A DNA stretch of 11,688 nucleotides from Candidatus Krumholzibacteriota bacterium (lineage in GTDB: Bacteria > Krumholzibacteriota > Krumholzibacteriia > Krumholzibacteriales > Krumholzibacteriaceae): assembly GCA_030613345.1 (NCBI GenBank), contig JAUWMD010000051.1:1-11688 (forward strand), written 5' to 3'. Below, piece after piece: positions 1 through 6,945 of the stretch. The position numbers and the translations under genes were made by a program. Each line of letters opens with the position of its first letter. Position 1 is the first letter of the stretch. The notes under the pieces are model-generated. The model did not search any database and was not told the origin of the DNA. It was given only the letters and a program-made list of their open reading frames with translations.

Positions 1-323
1 AGGGATACGGCGATGCCGATCTTCCTCCCGATCTTCATCAGTGACGGAGCGGCATGCAGGATCCTGCGATGCTGGAAACCATTCGTCGATCTCACGATCC
101 TCGGGGAGCGGCAATGTTCGTATATGGTGCCGGCGATCTCGACGATATCCTCCCTGAGAAAAGGCTCGCCTCCGCTGAGGTTCACATCGTTCAGGGTGGA
201 CGGGATCCGCCGGTAGTCCTCAGGCGCCATCTCACTGCCTGGAGGGAGCTGCCAGATATTGCACATGTTGCAACGCGAATCGCATCTGTATGTGGCCGCT
301 AATACTGCATCGACCGGTATCAT
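1..323 (-). CDS. Radical SAM protein, N-terminal part (runs off window)
   Basis: My own translation of the minus strand from an ATG at 323 gives an open frame of 107 codons that leaves the window at base 1. Residues 14-21 read CDSRCNMC, the CxxxCxxC motif that binds the radical SAM [4Fe-4S] cluster, in the wider context TYRC...CNIW. Residues 49-59 read LSGGEPFLRED, the glycine-rich GGEP segment that contacts S-adenosylmethionine. These features are typical of MoaA/SPASM-like radical SAM enzymes; the C-terminal part that would name the subfamily is outside the window. The start is well supported: the ATG overlaps the TGA of the upstream glycosyltransferase (ATGA), and GGAG lies 5 bases before it. 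This implies translational coupling with the glycan operon. The substrate is unknown. A sugar- or peptide-modifying role is inference from position only. Confidence 0.88.
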   Translation of the reverse strand, partial: MIPVDAVLAATYRCDSRCNMCNIWQLPPGSEMAPEDYRRIPSTLNDVNLSGGEPFLREDIVEIAGTIYEHCRSPRIVRSTNGFQHRRILHAAPSLMKIGRKIGIAVS

Positions 324-1483
324 CGCTTCTCCGATATCTCGTCCGTTCCCTTCATCTCCTCGAAAAGCCGCGCGTAGGAATCTACCATGCCCCTGACGGA
401 ATATCTATCCTCCGCTTTCACCCTGGCTCTCGCGCCGATGGAGGCCGCCCGCTCCTTATTGCCCATAAGCGTCTCTATTGCCGCCGCGAGACGTTCCGTA
501 TCCCCGCTCTCAATAATCATGCCATCGATCCCGTCCTCGATGATCTCGGGTACCGAGCCGACACCTGTGGATATTACCGGGATGCCTGTGGCCATCGCTT
601 CGAGCACTGCCAGCGGAAAGGTCTCCACCACGGGGAACGAGCAGAGCACCGATGCATCCGAGCCTTTCAGGATCATGTCGACATCCTCCCTGTCCCCGAG
701 GAATCTGACGGAATCGCCCAGCCCGAGCCGTGAGGAGAGATCTTTCAGCTTCTCCTCCTCCGTTCCGCATCCGATTATCAGAAAGATGAATCTTTCCCCG
801 TGTCTCTCCTTCAGAACAGCGGCGGCATCGAGAAACATCTCGTGATTCTTCTCCGGCCTCAGTGCGGCTACGATCGAGACGGCGAACCGGTCGCCTATCC
901 CCAGTTCTTCCCGTACCGCTCCCCTCGTCGCGTTATCGGCGGGGCTGAACCTGCCGGTATCGACTCCGTTGTTGATAACGCTGATCCTCTCCGGCTCTAT
1001 CCGTTCCTTCTCGACGAGATGGTCCCTGTGCATAGCTGCGAGGGCAACTATCCGTTCGAAGCCTCCGAGAAAGAAGCGATCGAGTCTCGTGAAGCTGCTC
1101 CCCTTTTCCCACAGGCCCGTCGAGTGGACCGACAGGACCCTGCGCCTCAGTCCTGCGAGCCTGGCCGCTCCGATACCGACCGCGATGGCGTCGTGATGGT
1201 CGAGCGACAGCAGGATGCCGTCGCTGTGCCCGGAAAACAGACGGGAGATCCTGACTGCGGAGAATGGATCGTACTTCGCGCCGAGAAGCCTGTGCCTCAC
1301 CCGTACCCCGGCCGCTATGAGGCGTTCGCCAGTCCTGCCCGGAGCGTGGAGACAGAGCACTTCCGGATCGTATCCCAGCCGCGGCAACCCGAGGGCCAGA
1401 GACTCCACGACCCTCTCCGCTCCTCCTGTGACGAGAGTCGAAGCAAGCATGAAGACTCTCGTTCCGTCTTCTGGCCGGGTCAT
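320..1483 (-). CDS. GT4-family glycosyltransferase (GT-B fold)
   Basis: This 387-residue protein has the normal length for a retaining GT4 glycosyltransferase, a cytoplasmic or membrane-associated enzyme that moves a sugar from a nucleotide donor to a growing glycan. The N-terminal domain carries GGAER at residues 20-24, typical of the acceptor-side Rossmann domain. The C-terminal domain has the E-x7-E motif (about E287 and E295, ETFPLAVLEAMATG), which binds the donor nucleotide sugar, followed by GVGSVPEII. A VNN-GVD segment in the middle marks the interdomain region. The start ATG lies 10 bases beyond the stop of the acyltransferase gene, and its TGA overlaps the start of the radical SAM gene, so it is an internal operon gene. 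It probably adds a sugar to the surface polysaccharide made by this locus. Donor and acceptor cannot be read from sequence. Confidence 0.9.
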   Translation of the reverse strand: MTRPEDGTRVFMLASTLVTGGAERVVESLALGLPRLGYDPEVLCLHAPGRTGERLIAAGVRVRHRLLGAKYDPFSAVRISRLFSGHSDGILLSLDHHDAIAVGIGAARLAGLRRRVLSVHSTGLWEKGSSFTRLDRFFLGGFERIVALAAMHRDHLVEKERIEPERISVINNGVDTGRFSPADNATRGAVREELGIGDRFAVSIVAALRPEKNHEMFLDAAAVLKERHGERFIFLIIGCGTEEEKLKDLSSRLGLGDSVRFLGDREDVDMILKGSDASVLCSFPVVETFPLAVLEAMATGIPVISTGVGSVPEIIEDGIDGMIIESGDTERLAAAIETLMGNKERAASIGARARVKAEDRYSVRGMVDSYARLFEEMKGTDEISEKR

Positions 1484-1493
1484 ATCGCGACAC

Positions 1494-2132
1494 CTACCGG
1501 TATGGGGCCTCTCGCCTGCCGGTCTTGCACTTCAGGTCGTTCAGCCCGGCATGGACCCGTGCGGGATTTCCGTACGCCAGCACGTTCGGGGGCAGGTCCT
1601 TAGTGACAACGGAGCCGCCGCCAACGAGTGTTCCTTCCCCGATAGTCACGTACGGCATGACCGTAACGTTGACGCCGAGCCGGCATCCCTTCTTCAACAC
1701 CGGTCCCTTCATGCATTCACCGGATTCCGGACATCCGGGGTGGATATCGTTGGCAATCGTAACGCCGGGCGCCATGAAGACACCGTCCTCGATCACGGTG
1801 AACTGGGCTATGTAGATGTTGCAGTGGATCTTGACGCCCGTGCCGATCGTACAGCCATAGTCTATGACCGAGTTGTTCCAGATCGAGAAATCGTCACCGA
1901 TCTCGTTCTGCTCCCTGATCACAACGTTGTGTCCCGTCTCGAGACCGGTGCCGATGGTAGAGCCGGCGTATATGACGCTTCCGCTCCGGATCCTCGCACC
2001 CTCCCCGATGACGAGCGCGCCCGAAACGCCACGTCTCGGCGAAAGGTAGCCGACAATCGCCTCGGGATCTATCTCGCAGCCGGGACCGAGGCTTACCTGC
2101 CCCAGCCTGGAATCGACTCGCTTGTCCTCCAT
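1494..2132 (-). CDS. Left-handed beta-helix acyltransferase, WbpD/WlbB-like sugar N-acetyltransferase
   Basis: This 212-residue protein consists largely of imperfect hexapeptide repeats ([LIV]GxGxx..), the signature of left-handed beta-helix acyltransferases, which work as trimers with acetyl-CoA. The C-terminal half contains IHCNIYIAQFTVIEDGVFMAP, then GPVLKKGCRLGVNVTVMP, and ends with GGGSVVTKDLPPNVLAYGNPAR, a common closing segment of sugar acetyltransferases. It sits directly behind a Gfo/Idh dehydrogenase gene (7-base gap) in an operon with a DegT aminotransferase. The trio matches the WbpB/WbpE/WbpD set, in which this enzyme acetylates the 3-amino group of a UDP-2-acetamido-3-amino-glucuronic acid. 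That assignment comes from the neighbourhood; a serine or other sugar acetyltransferase cannot be excluded from the repeats alone. The start at 2132 follows an AGGGG-like ribosome-binding site next to the upstream TAG. Confidence 0.88.
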   Translation of the reverse strand: MEDKRVDSRLGQVSLGPGCEIDPEAIVGYLSPRRGVSGALVIGEGARIRSGSVIYAGSTIGTGLETGHNVVIREQNEIGDDFSIWNNSVIDYGCTIGTGVKIHCNIYIAQFTVIEDGVFMAPGVTIANDIHPGCPESGECMKGPVLKKGCRLGVNVTVMPYVTIGEGTLVGGGSVVTKDLPPNVLAYGNPARVHAGLNDLKCKTGRREAPYR

Positions 2133-2139
2133 GGTCCCC

Positions 2140-3165
2140 CTATTCCAGGGTCTCTGGATACACTATCTCGATTTCCGCGCCGTTCTTCCTCATCGACCTG
2201 TCGATCGCGTCGAGGACTATGAGGACCTCGAGCCCGTGCCTTCCGCTGCTCCGCTGCTGGGCGCCCTCGATGCAGTCGATGAAATGCTGGCACTCCATCT
2301 TGAGAGGCTCGGCTTCGTCCAGCTTCGGGATGTGGATATCCCCGTACCTGTACGAGAGCTGGAATTCGCCGAAGGTGTCGTAGTGCGGGACCACATCTAC
2401 GCCCTTGTCGTAGATGCGAATCTTTTCGAGGCTGGATATATCATCGTAGACGAGCATCTTCTTGCTGCCCACCACGGTCGTCGACCTGATCTTGTTCGGG
2501 TTGAGCCATGACACGTGCAGGTTCGCGAGGATCGAGCCCGGATAGCGCAATGTGACGAACGATACGTCCTGAATCCCGGGCTGGATATACGAGTGTCCGA
2601 CCGCAGAAACAGCCAGGGGCCTCACTCCCAGGATGTAATTCATGATCGAAACATCATGCGGCGCCAGGTCCCAGACGACATTGATGTCTTCCTGGAAGAG
2701 TCCGAGGTTCACCCTCGCCGTTGACATATAGTGGATATCACCCAGCTCGCCCGACCCGATAAGGTCCTTTACCTTGTTGACGGCGGCTGTATACACGAAT
2801 GTGTGCCCGACCATCAGGGTCCTGTCATTCTCGTCCGCGAGGTTGACGAGCTTGACCCCTTCTTCCACCGACTGTGTGAGGGGCTTCTCACAGAAGACGT
2901 GCTTGCCTGCCTCGAGGGCCTCGATGGCGAGCTGATAATGCGTAGAGACCGGAGTTGCGATGACAACGGCGTCTATGCTATCGTCTTTAGTGATTTCCCT
3001 GTAATCCGTCGTGGTGGCAAGTGACGGATAGAGATGATTCATGTGCTTGAGGCGACCTTCGTCGAGATCACTGCAAATCTTGACGTCGGCTTCCTTGAGG
3101 TTAATGAAGTTCCTGATCAGATTTGGTCCCCAGTATCCGCAACCGACTACTCCGATTGTAAGCAA
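2140..3165 (-). CDS. Gfo/Idh/MocA-family sugar-nucleotide dehydrogenase (WbpB/WlbA-like)
   Basis: This 341-residue NAD(P)-dependent oxidoreductase has the usual length for its family. The N-terminal Rossmann fold has GCGYWG at residues 8-13. CEKP at 92-95 supplies the family's conserved lysine (K94), and WDLAPHD at 165-171 supplies the catalytic-pocket Asp/His pair. The C-terminal alpha/beta domain follows. In WbpB/WlbA the enzyme oxidises C3 of UDP-GlcNAc-uronic acid so that an aminotransferase can install a 3-amino group; both a DegT aminotransferase and an acetyltransferase are encoded here, which supports that role by inference. The start is a TTG at 3165 (protein begins MLTIGVVGCG), with GGAGG 4 bases upstream. 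The nearby ATG at 3176 is out of frame. A 25-base gap separates it from the upstream sugar transferase gene. Other Gfo/Idh substrates remain possible. Confidence 0.9.
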   Translation of the reverse strand: MLTIGVVGCGYWGPNLIRNFINLKEADVKICSDLDEGRLKHMNHLYPSLATTTDYREITKDDSIDAVVIATPVSTHYQLAIEALEAGKHVFCEKPLTQSVEEGVKLVNLADENDRTLMVGHTFVYTAAVNKVKDLIGSGELGDIHYMSTARVNLGLFQEDINVVWDLAPHDVSIMNYILGVRPLAVSAVGHSYIQPGIQDVSFVTLRYPGSILANLHVSWLNPNKIRSTTVVGSKKMLVYDDISSLEKIRIYDKGVDVVPHYDTFGEFQLSYRYGDIHIPKLDEAEPLKMECQHFIDCIEGAQQRSSGRHGLEVLIVLDAIDRSMRKNGAEIEIVYPETLE

Positions 3166-3190
3166 AAGGCCTCCATTCTTCCAGCTTGCG

Positions 3191-3973
3191 CTAGTGCCCG
3201 CCCATTCCGGCCAGCATCACCGGCACGGTCTTGAGCATGATCTTGAAGTCCAGCATCAGTGACCAGTTCTCGATATAGTATATGTCCATCATTACCATCT
3301 CGTGAAACGGCACCGCGCTGCGCCCGTTGACCTGCCACAGCCCCGTGAGCCCCGGCTTGACCTTCAGCCTCAACTTGTGCCACTCGTCGTAGCACTCGTA
3401 TTCGTAAGGCAAAGGCGGCCTCGGTCCCACGATCGTCATCTCACCCCTGAGGATGTTGATGAACTGCGGCAGTTCATCCAGGCTCGCCTTCCGCAGGAAT
3501 CCGCCAACGGCGGTAATCCGCGGATCGTCTGTCATTTTATAAACCCCGCTCTTCCCTGCGTCAAGCGAAGGTTCTTGCAGGCGCCCCTGGATGAAATTGC
3601 GGGTGAACTCTCTATGGTGGGAATCGTCACAGTCAGTCCTCATCGTGCGGAACTTGAAAAGGGCAAACCCTCCCCCATTCTCCCCGACTCGTTCCTGTTT
3701 GAAGAAAACGGGCCCCTTGGAGGTCAACTTGATCAACAGAGCAATGGCGAGAAAGAACGGGAATCCGAGTACGAGCACCGCCAGAGACGTCAGAATGTCA
3801 GTGCTTCTCTTCAGGATCCTGTCGAACCAGCTTCTCCTGAAGATCGCGTGACTCGTCTTGGTGGCCAGTTCCGCCATTCCAAATTGCTCGACGTTGGTGT
3901 AATTGTCCATGGCCGCTGAATACTTTTCCATAGCAGCAATGTCCCGCCTGAAGACTCCGGTCTCGTATGTCAT
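3191..3973 (-). CDS. Initiating phosphoglycosyl transferase (bacterial sugar transferase family)
   Basis: This 260-residue member of the monotopic phosphoglycosyl transferase family (PglC/WcaJ C-terminal domain) transfers a sugar-1-phosphate from a nucleotide sugar to undecaprenyl phosphate, the first membrane step of glycan assembly. Signs are KRSTDI at 55-60, a single hydrophobic re-entrant segment at about 61-82, SKGPVFFKQERVG at 85-97, FKFRTM at 106-111, DELPQ at 166-170 with the catalytic Asp-Glu pair, VGPRP at 182-186 and PGLTGLWQV at 207-215. It lacks the four N-terminal membrane helices of full WcaJ/WbaP proteins but has about 54 extra residues before the core compared with PglC. The start at 3973 has only a weak ribosome-binding site (GGGT about 10 bases away); in-frame Met15 and Met22 are alternatives. 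The preferred sugar is not evident. Confidence 0.93.
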   Translation of the reverse strand: MTYETGVFRRDIAAMEKYSAAMDNYTNVEQFGMAELATKTSHAIFRRSWFDRILKRSTDILTSLAVLVLGFPFFLAIALLIKLTSKGPVFFKQERVGENGGGFALFKFRTMRTDCDDSHHREFTRNFIQGRLQEPSLDAGKSGVYKMTDDPRITAVGGFLRKASLDELPQFINILRGEMTIVGPRPPLPYEYECYDEWHKLRLKVKPGLTGLWQVNGRSAVPFHEMVMMDIYYIENWSLMLDFKIMLKTVPVMLAGMGGH

Positions 3974-4001
3974 TAACTGTTACCCTATAATACCCCTCCT
4001 G

Positions 4002-4017
4002 CCTGAGTCTCCTCAGG
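4002..4017 (-). other. Hairpin with GNRA-type loop at the aminotransferase stop codon
   Basis: On the minus strand CCTGAG-GAGA-CTCAGG forms a perfect 6-bp stem closed by GAGA, a GNRA tetraloop; the aminotransferase TGA lies in the first arm. Downstream bases are G-rich (GGAGGGG), not a T-run, so this is not an intrinsic terminator. It could protect the upstream transcript or reduce expression of the downstream genes, but no function is proven. Confidence 0.35.
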
Positions 4018-5119
4018 TAAACGGGATGCTCTTGAGCACCTCACAGACCTCGTCTACCTGCTCCAGTTTCAGTTCCGGGAACATCGGAAGTGTGAGGCTT
4101 GTTCGCATGAGCTTTTCCGCGACGGGAAAATCTCCTTCCGAATATCCCAGATAAGAAAAGGCCGGCTGAAGATGAACGGGTATCGGGTAGTGCTGTCCCC
4201 AGCCGATCCCGGCCTCGCTCAGGGCCTTTCCAACTGCTTCCTTGTCTATGCGACCAATCGGGAAAAGATGATATACAGGCTCACAATCCGGGTGCATCGC
4301 CGCCATCCAGAAGCCGGAGCCCTCGAGATTCGCCTGGTACCGGGCGGCAAGCTCTCTGCGCTTTTCGTTCCAGTCGTCGAGATGATTCAGTTTCACGCCG
4401 AGTACGGCTGCCTGCATCGAATGCAGCCTGTAGTTGTATCCCAGAACCGAATGCTCGTTCTTGATGATCTGTCCGTGGTGCCTCAGTCCCTTGATCGTCG
4501 CGACGACCTTCTCGTCGGAGGTCGTTACCGCACCCCCTTCCCCGAACGCGCCGAGGTTCTTGCTCGGATAGAACGAGAAGGCGGCGGCATCGCCGAGTGA
4601 ACCGGCCCTGCGTCCCTTGTACCTCGAGCCGTGCGCCTGACAGGCATCCTCGAGCACCTTTATGCCGTGGTGGGCCGCTATCTCGTTTATCGGATCCATA
4701 TCGCAGCACTGGCCGAACAGGTGAACGGGTATGATGACCTTGGTATTGCCCGTGATCACGTCGTCGAGCTTCGACGGGTCGATCAGGCCCGTATTCTCGA
4801 GAACATCCATTACAACCGGCCTCGCGCCGGTCATGGCTATCGCTTCGACCGTGGCAATAAAGGTGTTTGCTACAGTTACGACCTCGTCACCGTCGCCCAC
4901 ACCGAACGCGATCAGCGCGGAATGAAGGGCTGAAGTGCCCGAACTCGTTCCCGCGCAATATTTTGCACCGCAAAACGCGGCAAATGTCTCTTCGAACTCC
5001 TCCAGGCCGGAACCGAGAACGAAAGCGGTGTTATCGATGACACCGCTTATTGCCCGATCTACTTCATCCCTGATGGCGTTCGTCTGCTCACTGAGATTGA
5101 AAAAGGGAATCTTATTCAT
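4013..5119 (-). CDS. DegT/DnrJ/EryC1/StrS-family sugar aminotransferase (WbpE-like)
   Basis: This 368-residue pyridoxal-phosphate enzyme transfers an amino group, usually from glutamate, to a keto-sugar nucleotide. GTSSGTSAL (57-65) binds the cofactor phosphate. EDACQAHG (157-164) holds the cofactor-contacting aspartate and glutamine. FYPSKNLGAFGEGGA (183-197) holds K187, the lysine that forms the internal aldimine. The length is standard. The start at 5119 has GAGG 8 bases upstream, and the gene is the first of the minus-strand operon, downstream of a good -10 box. With the Gfo/Idh dehydrogenase and the beta-helix acetyltransferase it forms a WbpB/E/D-like pathway towards a 2,3-diamino sugar, which is inference from gene content. 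Other members of this family make 4-amino sugars, so the position aminated is not proven. Confidence 0.93.
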   Translation of the reverse strand: MNKIPFFNLSEQTNAIRDEVDRAISGVIDNTAFVLGSGLEEFEETFAAFCGAKYCAGTSSGTSALHSALIAFGVGDGDEVVTVANTFIATVEAIAMTGARPVVMDVLENTGLIDPSKLDDVITGNTKVIIPVHLFGQCCDMDPINEIAAHHGIKVLEDACQAHGSRYKGRRAGSLGDAAAFSFYPSKNLGAFGEGGAVTTSDEKVVATIKGLRHHGQIIKNEHSVLGYNYRLHSMQAAVLGVKLNHLDDWNEKRRELAARYQANLEGSGFWMAAMHPDCEPVYHLFPIGRIDKEAVGKALSEAGIGWGQHYPIPVHLQPAFSYLGYSEGDFPVAEKLMRTSLTLPMFPELKLEQVDEVCEVLKSIPFT

Positions 5120-5174
5120 CGAACAAGCCTCTTACGGTTATCAGAACCTGTGTTACCCTGATCCACGTCCGTAC

Positions 5175-5203
5175 AGTATAACACGTTTGGTCATTGTTTT
5201 CTA
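5175..5203 (-). promoter_or_regulatory. Putative sigma70-type promoter of the minus-strand glycan operon
   Basis: On the minus strand the sequence TATACT (5175-5180) matches the -10 consensus at five of six bases. Seventeen bases upstream, at 5198-5203, TAGAAA matches the -35 consensus at four of six. Transcription would begin about 60 bases before the aminotransferase start codon, leaving room for its GAGG ribosome-binding site. The -35 match is modest, so an activator may be needed; no clear operator repeat was found. Confidence 0.45.
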
Positions 5204-5255
5204 CCCCATAAATCCCGCCGATACAGAGATGACGTGGCTGCCGGAGCATTTTTCA

Positions 5256-5285
5256 TTGCAGCGGGCACCCCCGATAGGCCATAAT
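5256..5285 (+). promoter_or_regulatory. Weak putative promoter of the second glycosyltransferase gene
   Basis: CATAAT at 5280-5285 matches the -10 consensus at five of six bases. The -35 candidate TTGCAG at 5256-5261 matches only the leading TTG, with an 18-base spacer. A start near 5292 would leave a leader of about 34 bases before the ATG at 5326. This is a tentative call from two short boxes. Confidence 0.28.
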
Positions 5286-5325
5286 TCGGCGTTCGACAGT
5301 CTTTTTGCTTTAAATGGAATACGTT

Positions 5326-6393
5326 ATGAGAATCGTAGTTATCTCGGAAGAGATCACATCCAGGCCGGCCAGGGGACTGCTCGTCTTCCTGATGCACATG
5401 TGCAGGTATCTGTCGAGCCGGCATGACCTGTTGGTGCTGCATGAGAGGGGAGAGCCCGATCCGGACCTCGACACCAGACGGGTCCTGAAGGGCAGGTCCT
5501 TCCTCTCGCGCGAGCTGGCCGGCATCCTTACCGGCTGGAAGCCGGATCTCCTGATATACACCCCCGCCTCCGGACTGACTGGTCTCGGGATGCTCAAAAG
5601 CGTCCTCCTCAGGCGCATGGCGGGCAGGCCGGTTATCGTCCTGGCATTGCAGGCCCGCGACACCGGAAAGATACACAGGGCCATATCCCTCTGGACGGCG
5701 CCAGATCTCATCCTCTCCCCGGTCAGGGAGATGCGGCAGGCGATGGATGACCTGAGGATCAACGCAGATTTCATAATGCCCGGCTACGACCCGGAATTGT
5801 TCCGGCCGGCCGTCACTGAGACGAAGATACTGCTCAGGACCAGGTACGGTATTCCCGCTGACAGGTATATCGTCCTCCACATCGGGCACGTCAAGGAGAG
5901 CAGGAACCTGCAGGCCTTCCTCCGATACAGGGACTGGGGACCGGACATCCAGCCTGTAGTAAAGGCGGGAGACATCGATCCCGTATGGCGCGACCACCTC
6001 AGGCAGGCTGGTATAATCGTCATAGACGAATATACCGATGATATCCACGAGATCTACCAGGCGGCAGATCTCTATTTCTTCCCCGTTTCGATCAGGACGG
6101 GGGCACTGGAATTTCCGCTCTCCGTGATAGAGGCTTCTGCATGTAATCTGCCCGTCCTCAGCACGCGGTTCGGCGCCCTGCCAGAGGTGCTCGAGGACGG
6201 CGGCGGACTCGAATGGTTCTCCGGCGTGGCGGAGATCCCGGGCAAGATAGAGAAGCTGAGAAGCGGCGCCGTCGATACCCGTACCAAGGTCGCGGACCTC
6301 TCCTGGGAAAGGATGTTCGACAGATATCTCACTCCCCATCTCAAGAACCTCGCCACACTCCCAGGCAGTAGAGCAAAAGACTCATCGCCTTGA
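5326..6393 (+). CDS. GT4-like glycosyltransferase with altered E-x7-E motif
   Basis: I choose the ATG at 5326 (protein begins MRIVVISEEI, 355 residues) because that is the typical first beta strand of a GT-B enzyme and GGA lies a few bases upstream; an in-frame ATG at 5314 would add four residues. The N-terminal half is a Rossmann-like domain containing a PDLLIYTPASG strand-loop. The C-terminal half has YIVLHIGHVKESRNL, resembling the donor-domain entry of GT4 enzymes. It then has ALEFPLSVIEASACNLPVLS with RFGALPEVLE, the nucleotide-sugar binding segment. The first glutamate of the usual E-x7-E is displaced by one position (E-x6-E). It probably adds a sugar to a cell-surface glycan. Downstream, 77 bases separate it from the epimerase gene. 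A very long antisense frame covers this gene but lacks family features. Confidence 0.8.
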   Translation: MRIVVISEEITSRPARGLLVFLMHMCRYLSSRHDLLVLHERGEPDPDLDTRRVLKGRSFLSRELAGILTGWKPDLLIYTPASGLTGLGMLKSVLLRRMAGRPVIVLALQARDTGKIHRAISLWTAPDLILSPVREMRQAMDDLRINADFIMPGYDPELFRPAVTETKILLRTRYGIPADRYIVLHIGHVKESRNLQAFLRYRDWGPDIQPVVKAGDIDPVWRDHLRQAGIIVIDEYTDDIHEIYQAADLYFFPVSIRTGALEFPLSVIEASACNLPVLSTRFGALPEVLEDGGGLEWFSGVAEIPGKIEKLRSGAVDTRTKVADLSWERMFDRYLTPHLKNLATLPGSRAKDSSP

Positions 6394-6427
6394 CAACAAG
6401 GGCCGGTTACGATTACAGTCATCATAT

Positions 6428-6446
6428 CGGTCCCGTCGGCGGACCG
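6428..6446 (+). other. Hairpin-forming inverted repeat before the epimerase gene
   Basis: CGGTCC (6428-6433) and GGACCG (6441-6446) form a perfect 6-bp stem around a 7-base loop, in the 77-base gap between the GT4 and epimerase genes. No run of T follows, so it is not a standard intrinsic terminator. The epimerase ribosome-binding site begins 11 bases downstream. It could attenuate read-through or stabilise mRNA, or be chance in GC-rich sequence. Confidence 0.3.
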
Positions 6447-6456
6447 GAACCAGCCC

Positions 6457-6464
6457 GGAAGGAG
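6457..6464 (+). promoter_or_regulatory. Shine-Dalgarno site that fixes the epimerase start
   Basis: GGAAGGAG lies six bases before the ATG at 6471 and is a near-ideal ribosome-binding site. It decides the start of the epimerase gene against the TTG at 6390 in the same frame, which would add 27 residues with no family similarity. Confidence 0.85.
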
Positions 6465-6470
6465 TCATCG

Positions 6471-6926
6471 ATGATAGACGGTGTCAATGTAAAGAAACTG
6501 AAGGTTATTCCGGACGAGCGCGGAAGGCTGATGGAAATCGTGCGTTCGGATGACGACGATTTCGTGAAGTTTGGACAGGTGTATATGACGACGTGCTACT
6601 ACGGTGTGGTGAAGGGATGGCACTGGCACAAGGTCCAGACCGATTACATGACTGTAATAGACGGCATGATGAAAATCGTACTCTATGACAAGAGGGACGG
6701 CTCACCGACGAAGGGCGAGATCAACGAATTCTTCGCCGGGACACACAATCCGGTAAGGATTACGATTCCTCCCGGTGTCTGCCACGGCTTCAAATGCATC
6801 GGCGGCGGAGAAGCCGTTGTTATCAACACGGCGACCGAGCCATACGACTATGACGATCCGGACGAGTTCAGGATCGATCCACACGACAATGACATCCCCT
6901 ACGACTGGAAACGCAGCGACGGTTGA
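6471..6926 (+). CDS. rfbC: RmlC-like dTDP-4-dehydrorhamnose 3,5-epimerase family protein (short cupin)
   Basis: This 151-residue cupin resembles the short branch of the RmlC family. Classical RmlC (about 180 residues) epimerises C3 and C5 of dTDP-4-dehydro-6-deoxyglucose. Visible marks are PDERGRLMEI (14-23) and KGWHWHKVQTDY (48-59), which occupies the place of RmlC's RGLHxQ with the catalytic-type histidine at 51. VIDGMMKIVLYDKR (62-75) and PPGVCHGF (100-107) correspond to the RmlC PPGxAHGF turn. A C-terminal EPYDY...DPHDNDIPYDW segment replaces the usual WNDP-x-I-x-WP. A following RmlD-like gene supports a deoxysugar role. In the short family some members may have different substrates or be 3- or 5-specific, so the exact reaction is uncertain. 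The symbol is given at family level only. Confidence 0.82.
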   Translation: MIDGVNVKKLKVIPDERGRLMEIVRSDDDDFVKFGQVYMTTCYYGVVKGWHWHKVQTDYMTVIDGMMKIVLYDKRDGSPTKGEINEFFAGTHNPVRITIPPGVCHGFKCIGGGEAVVINTATEPYDYDDPDEFRIDPHDNDIPYDWKRSDG

Positions 6927-6945
6927 TCACGGCGGGTGATATGTA

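Larger units (their letters stand above)
5120..5325. other. Divergent intergenic region between glycan operon and second GT4
   Basis: About 200 bases lie between the divergent start codons of the aminotransferase (minus) and the second glycosyltransferase (plus). I see no open frame here with protein-like content. The region holds a strong -10-like box facing the minus operon and a weaker promoter-like pair facing plus, both listed separately. A long antisense frame reaches into it but is judged a shadow of the glycosyltransferase gene. Confidence 0.7.

Noticed and set aside
1215..2222. A 335-codon plus-strand frame opposite the GT4, acyltransferase and Gfo/Idh genes
   Set aside because: It crosses gene boundaries of three well-supported minus-strand genes and has no motifs of its own.
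5286..5326. TTCGAC followed by TTTAAAT as a promoter of the second glycosyltransferase
   Set aside because: The spacing between boxes is too short for sigma70, and a correct spacing would put the -10 on top of the start codon.
5191..6339. A 382-codon minus-strand frame antisense to the second glycosyltransferase, longer than the gene itself
   Set aside because: It has no recognisable motif, a mixed Gly/Pro/Asp/Arg-rich composition typical of antisense frames in GC-rich DNA, and no convincing ribosome-binding site. The plus frame has clear GT4 features.
6390..6470. An upstream TTG start that would lengthen the RmlC-like protein by 27 residues
   Set aside because: The added residues match nothing in the family, and the ATG at 6471 has a near-ideal GGAAGGAG site; the TTG also overlaps the stop of the preceding gene without a ribosome-binding site.
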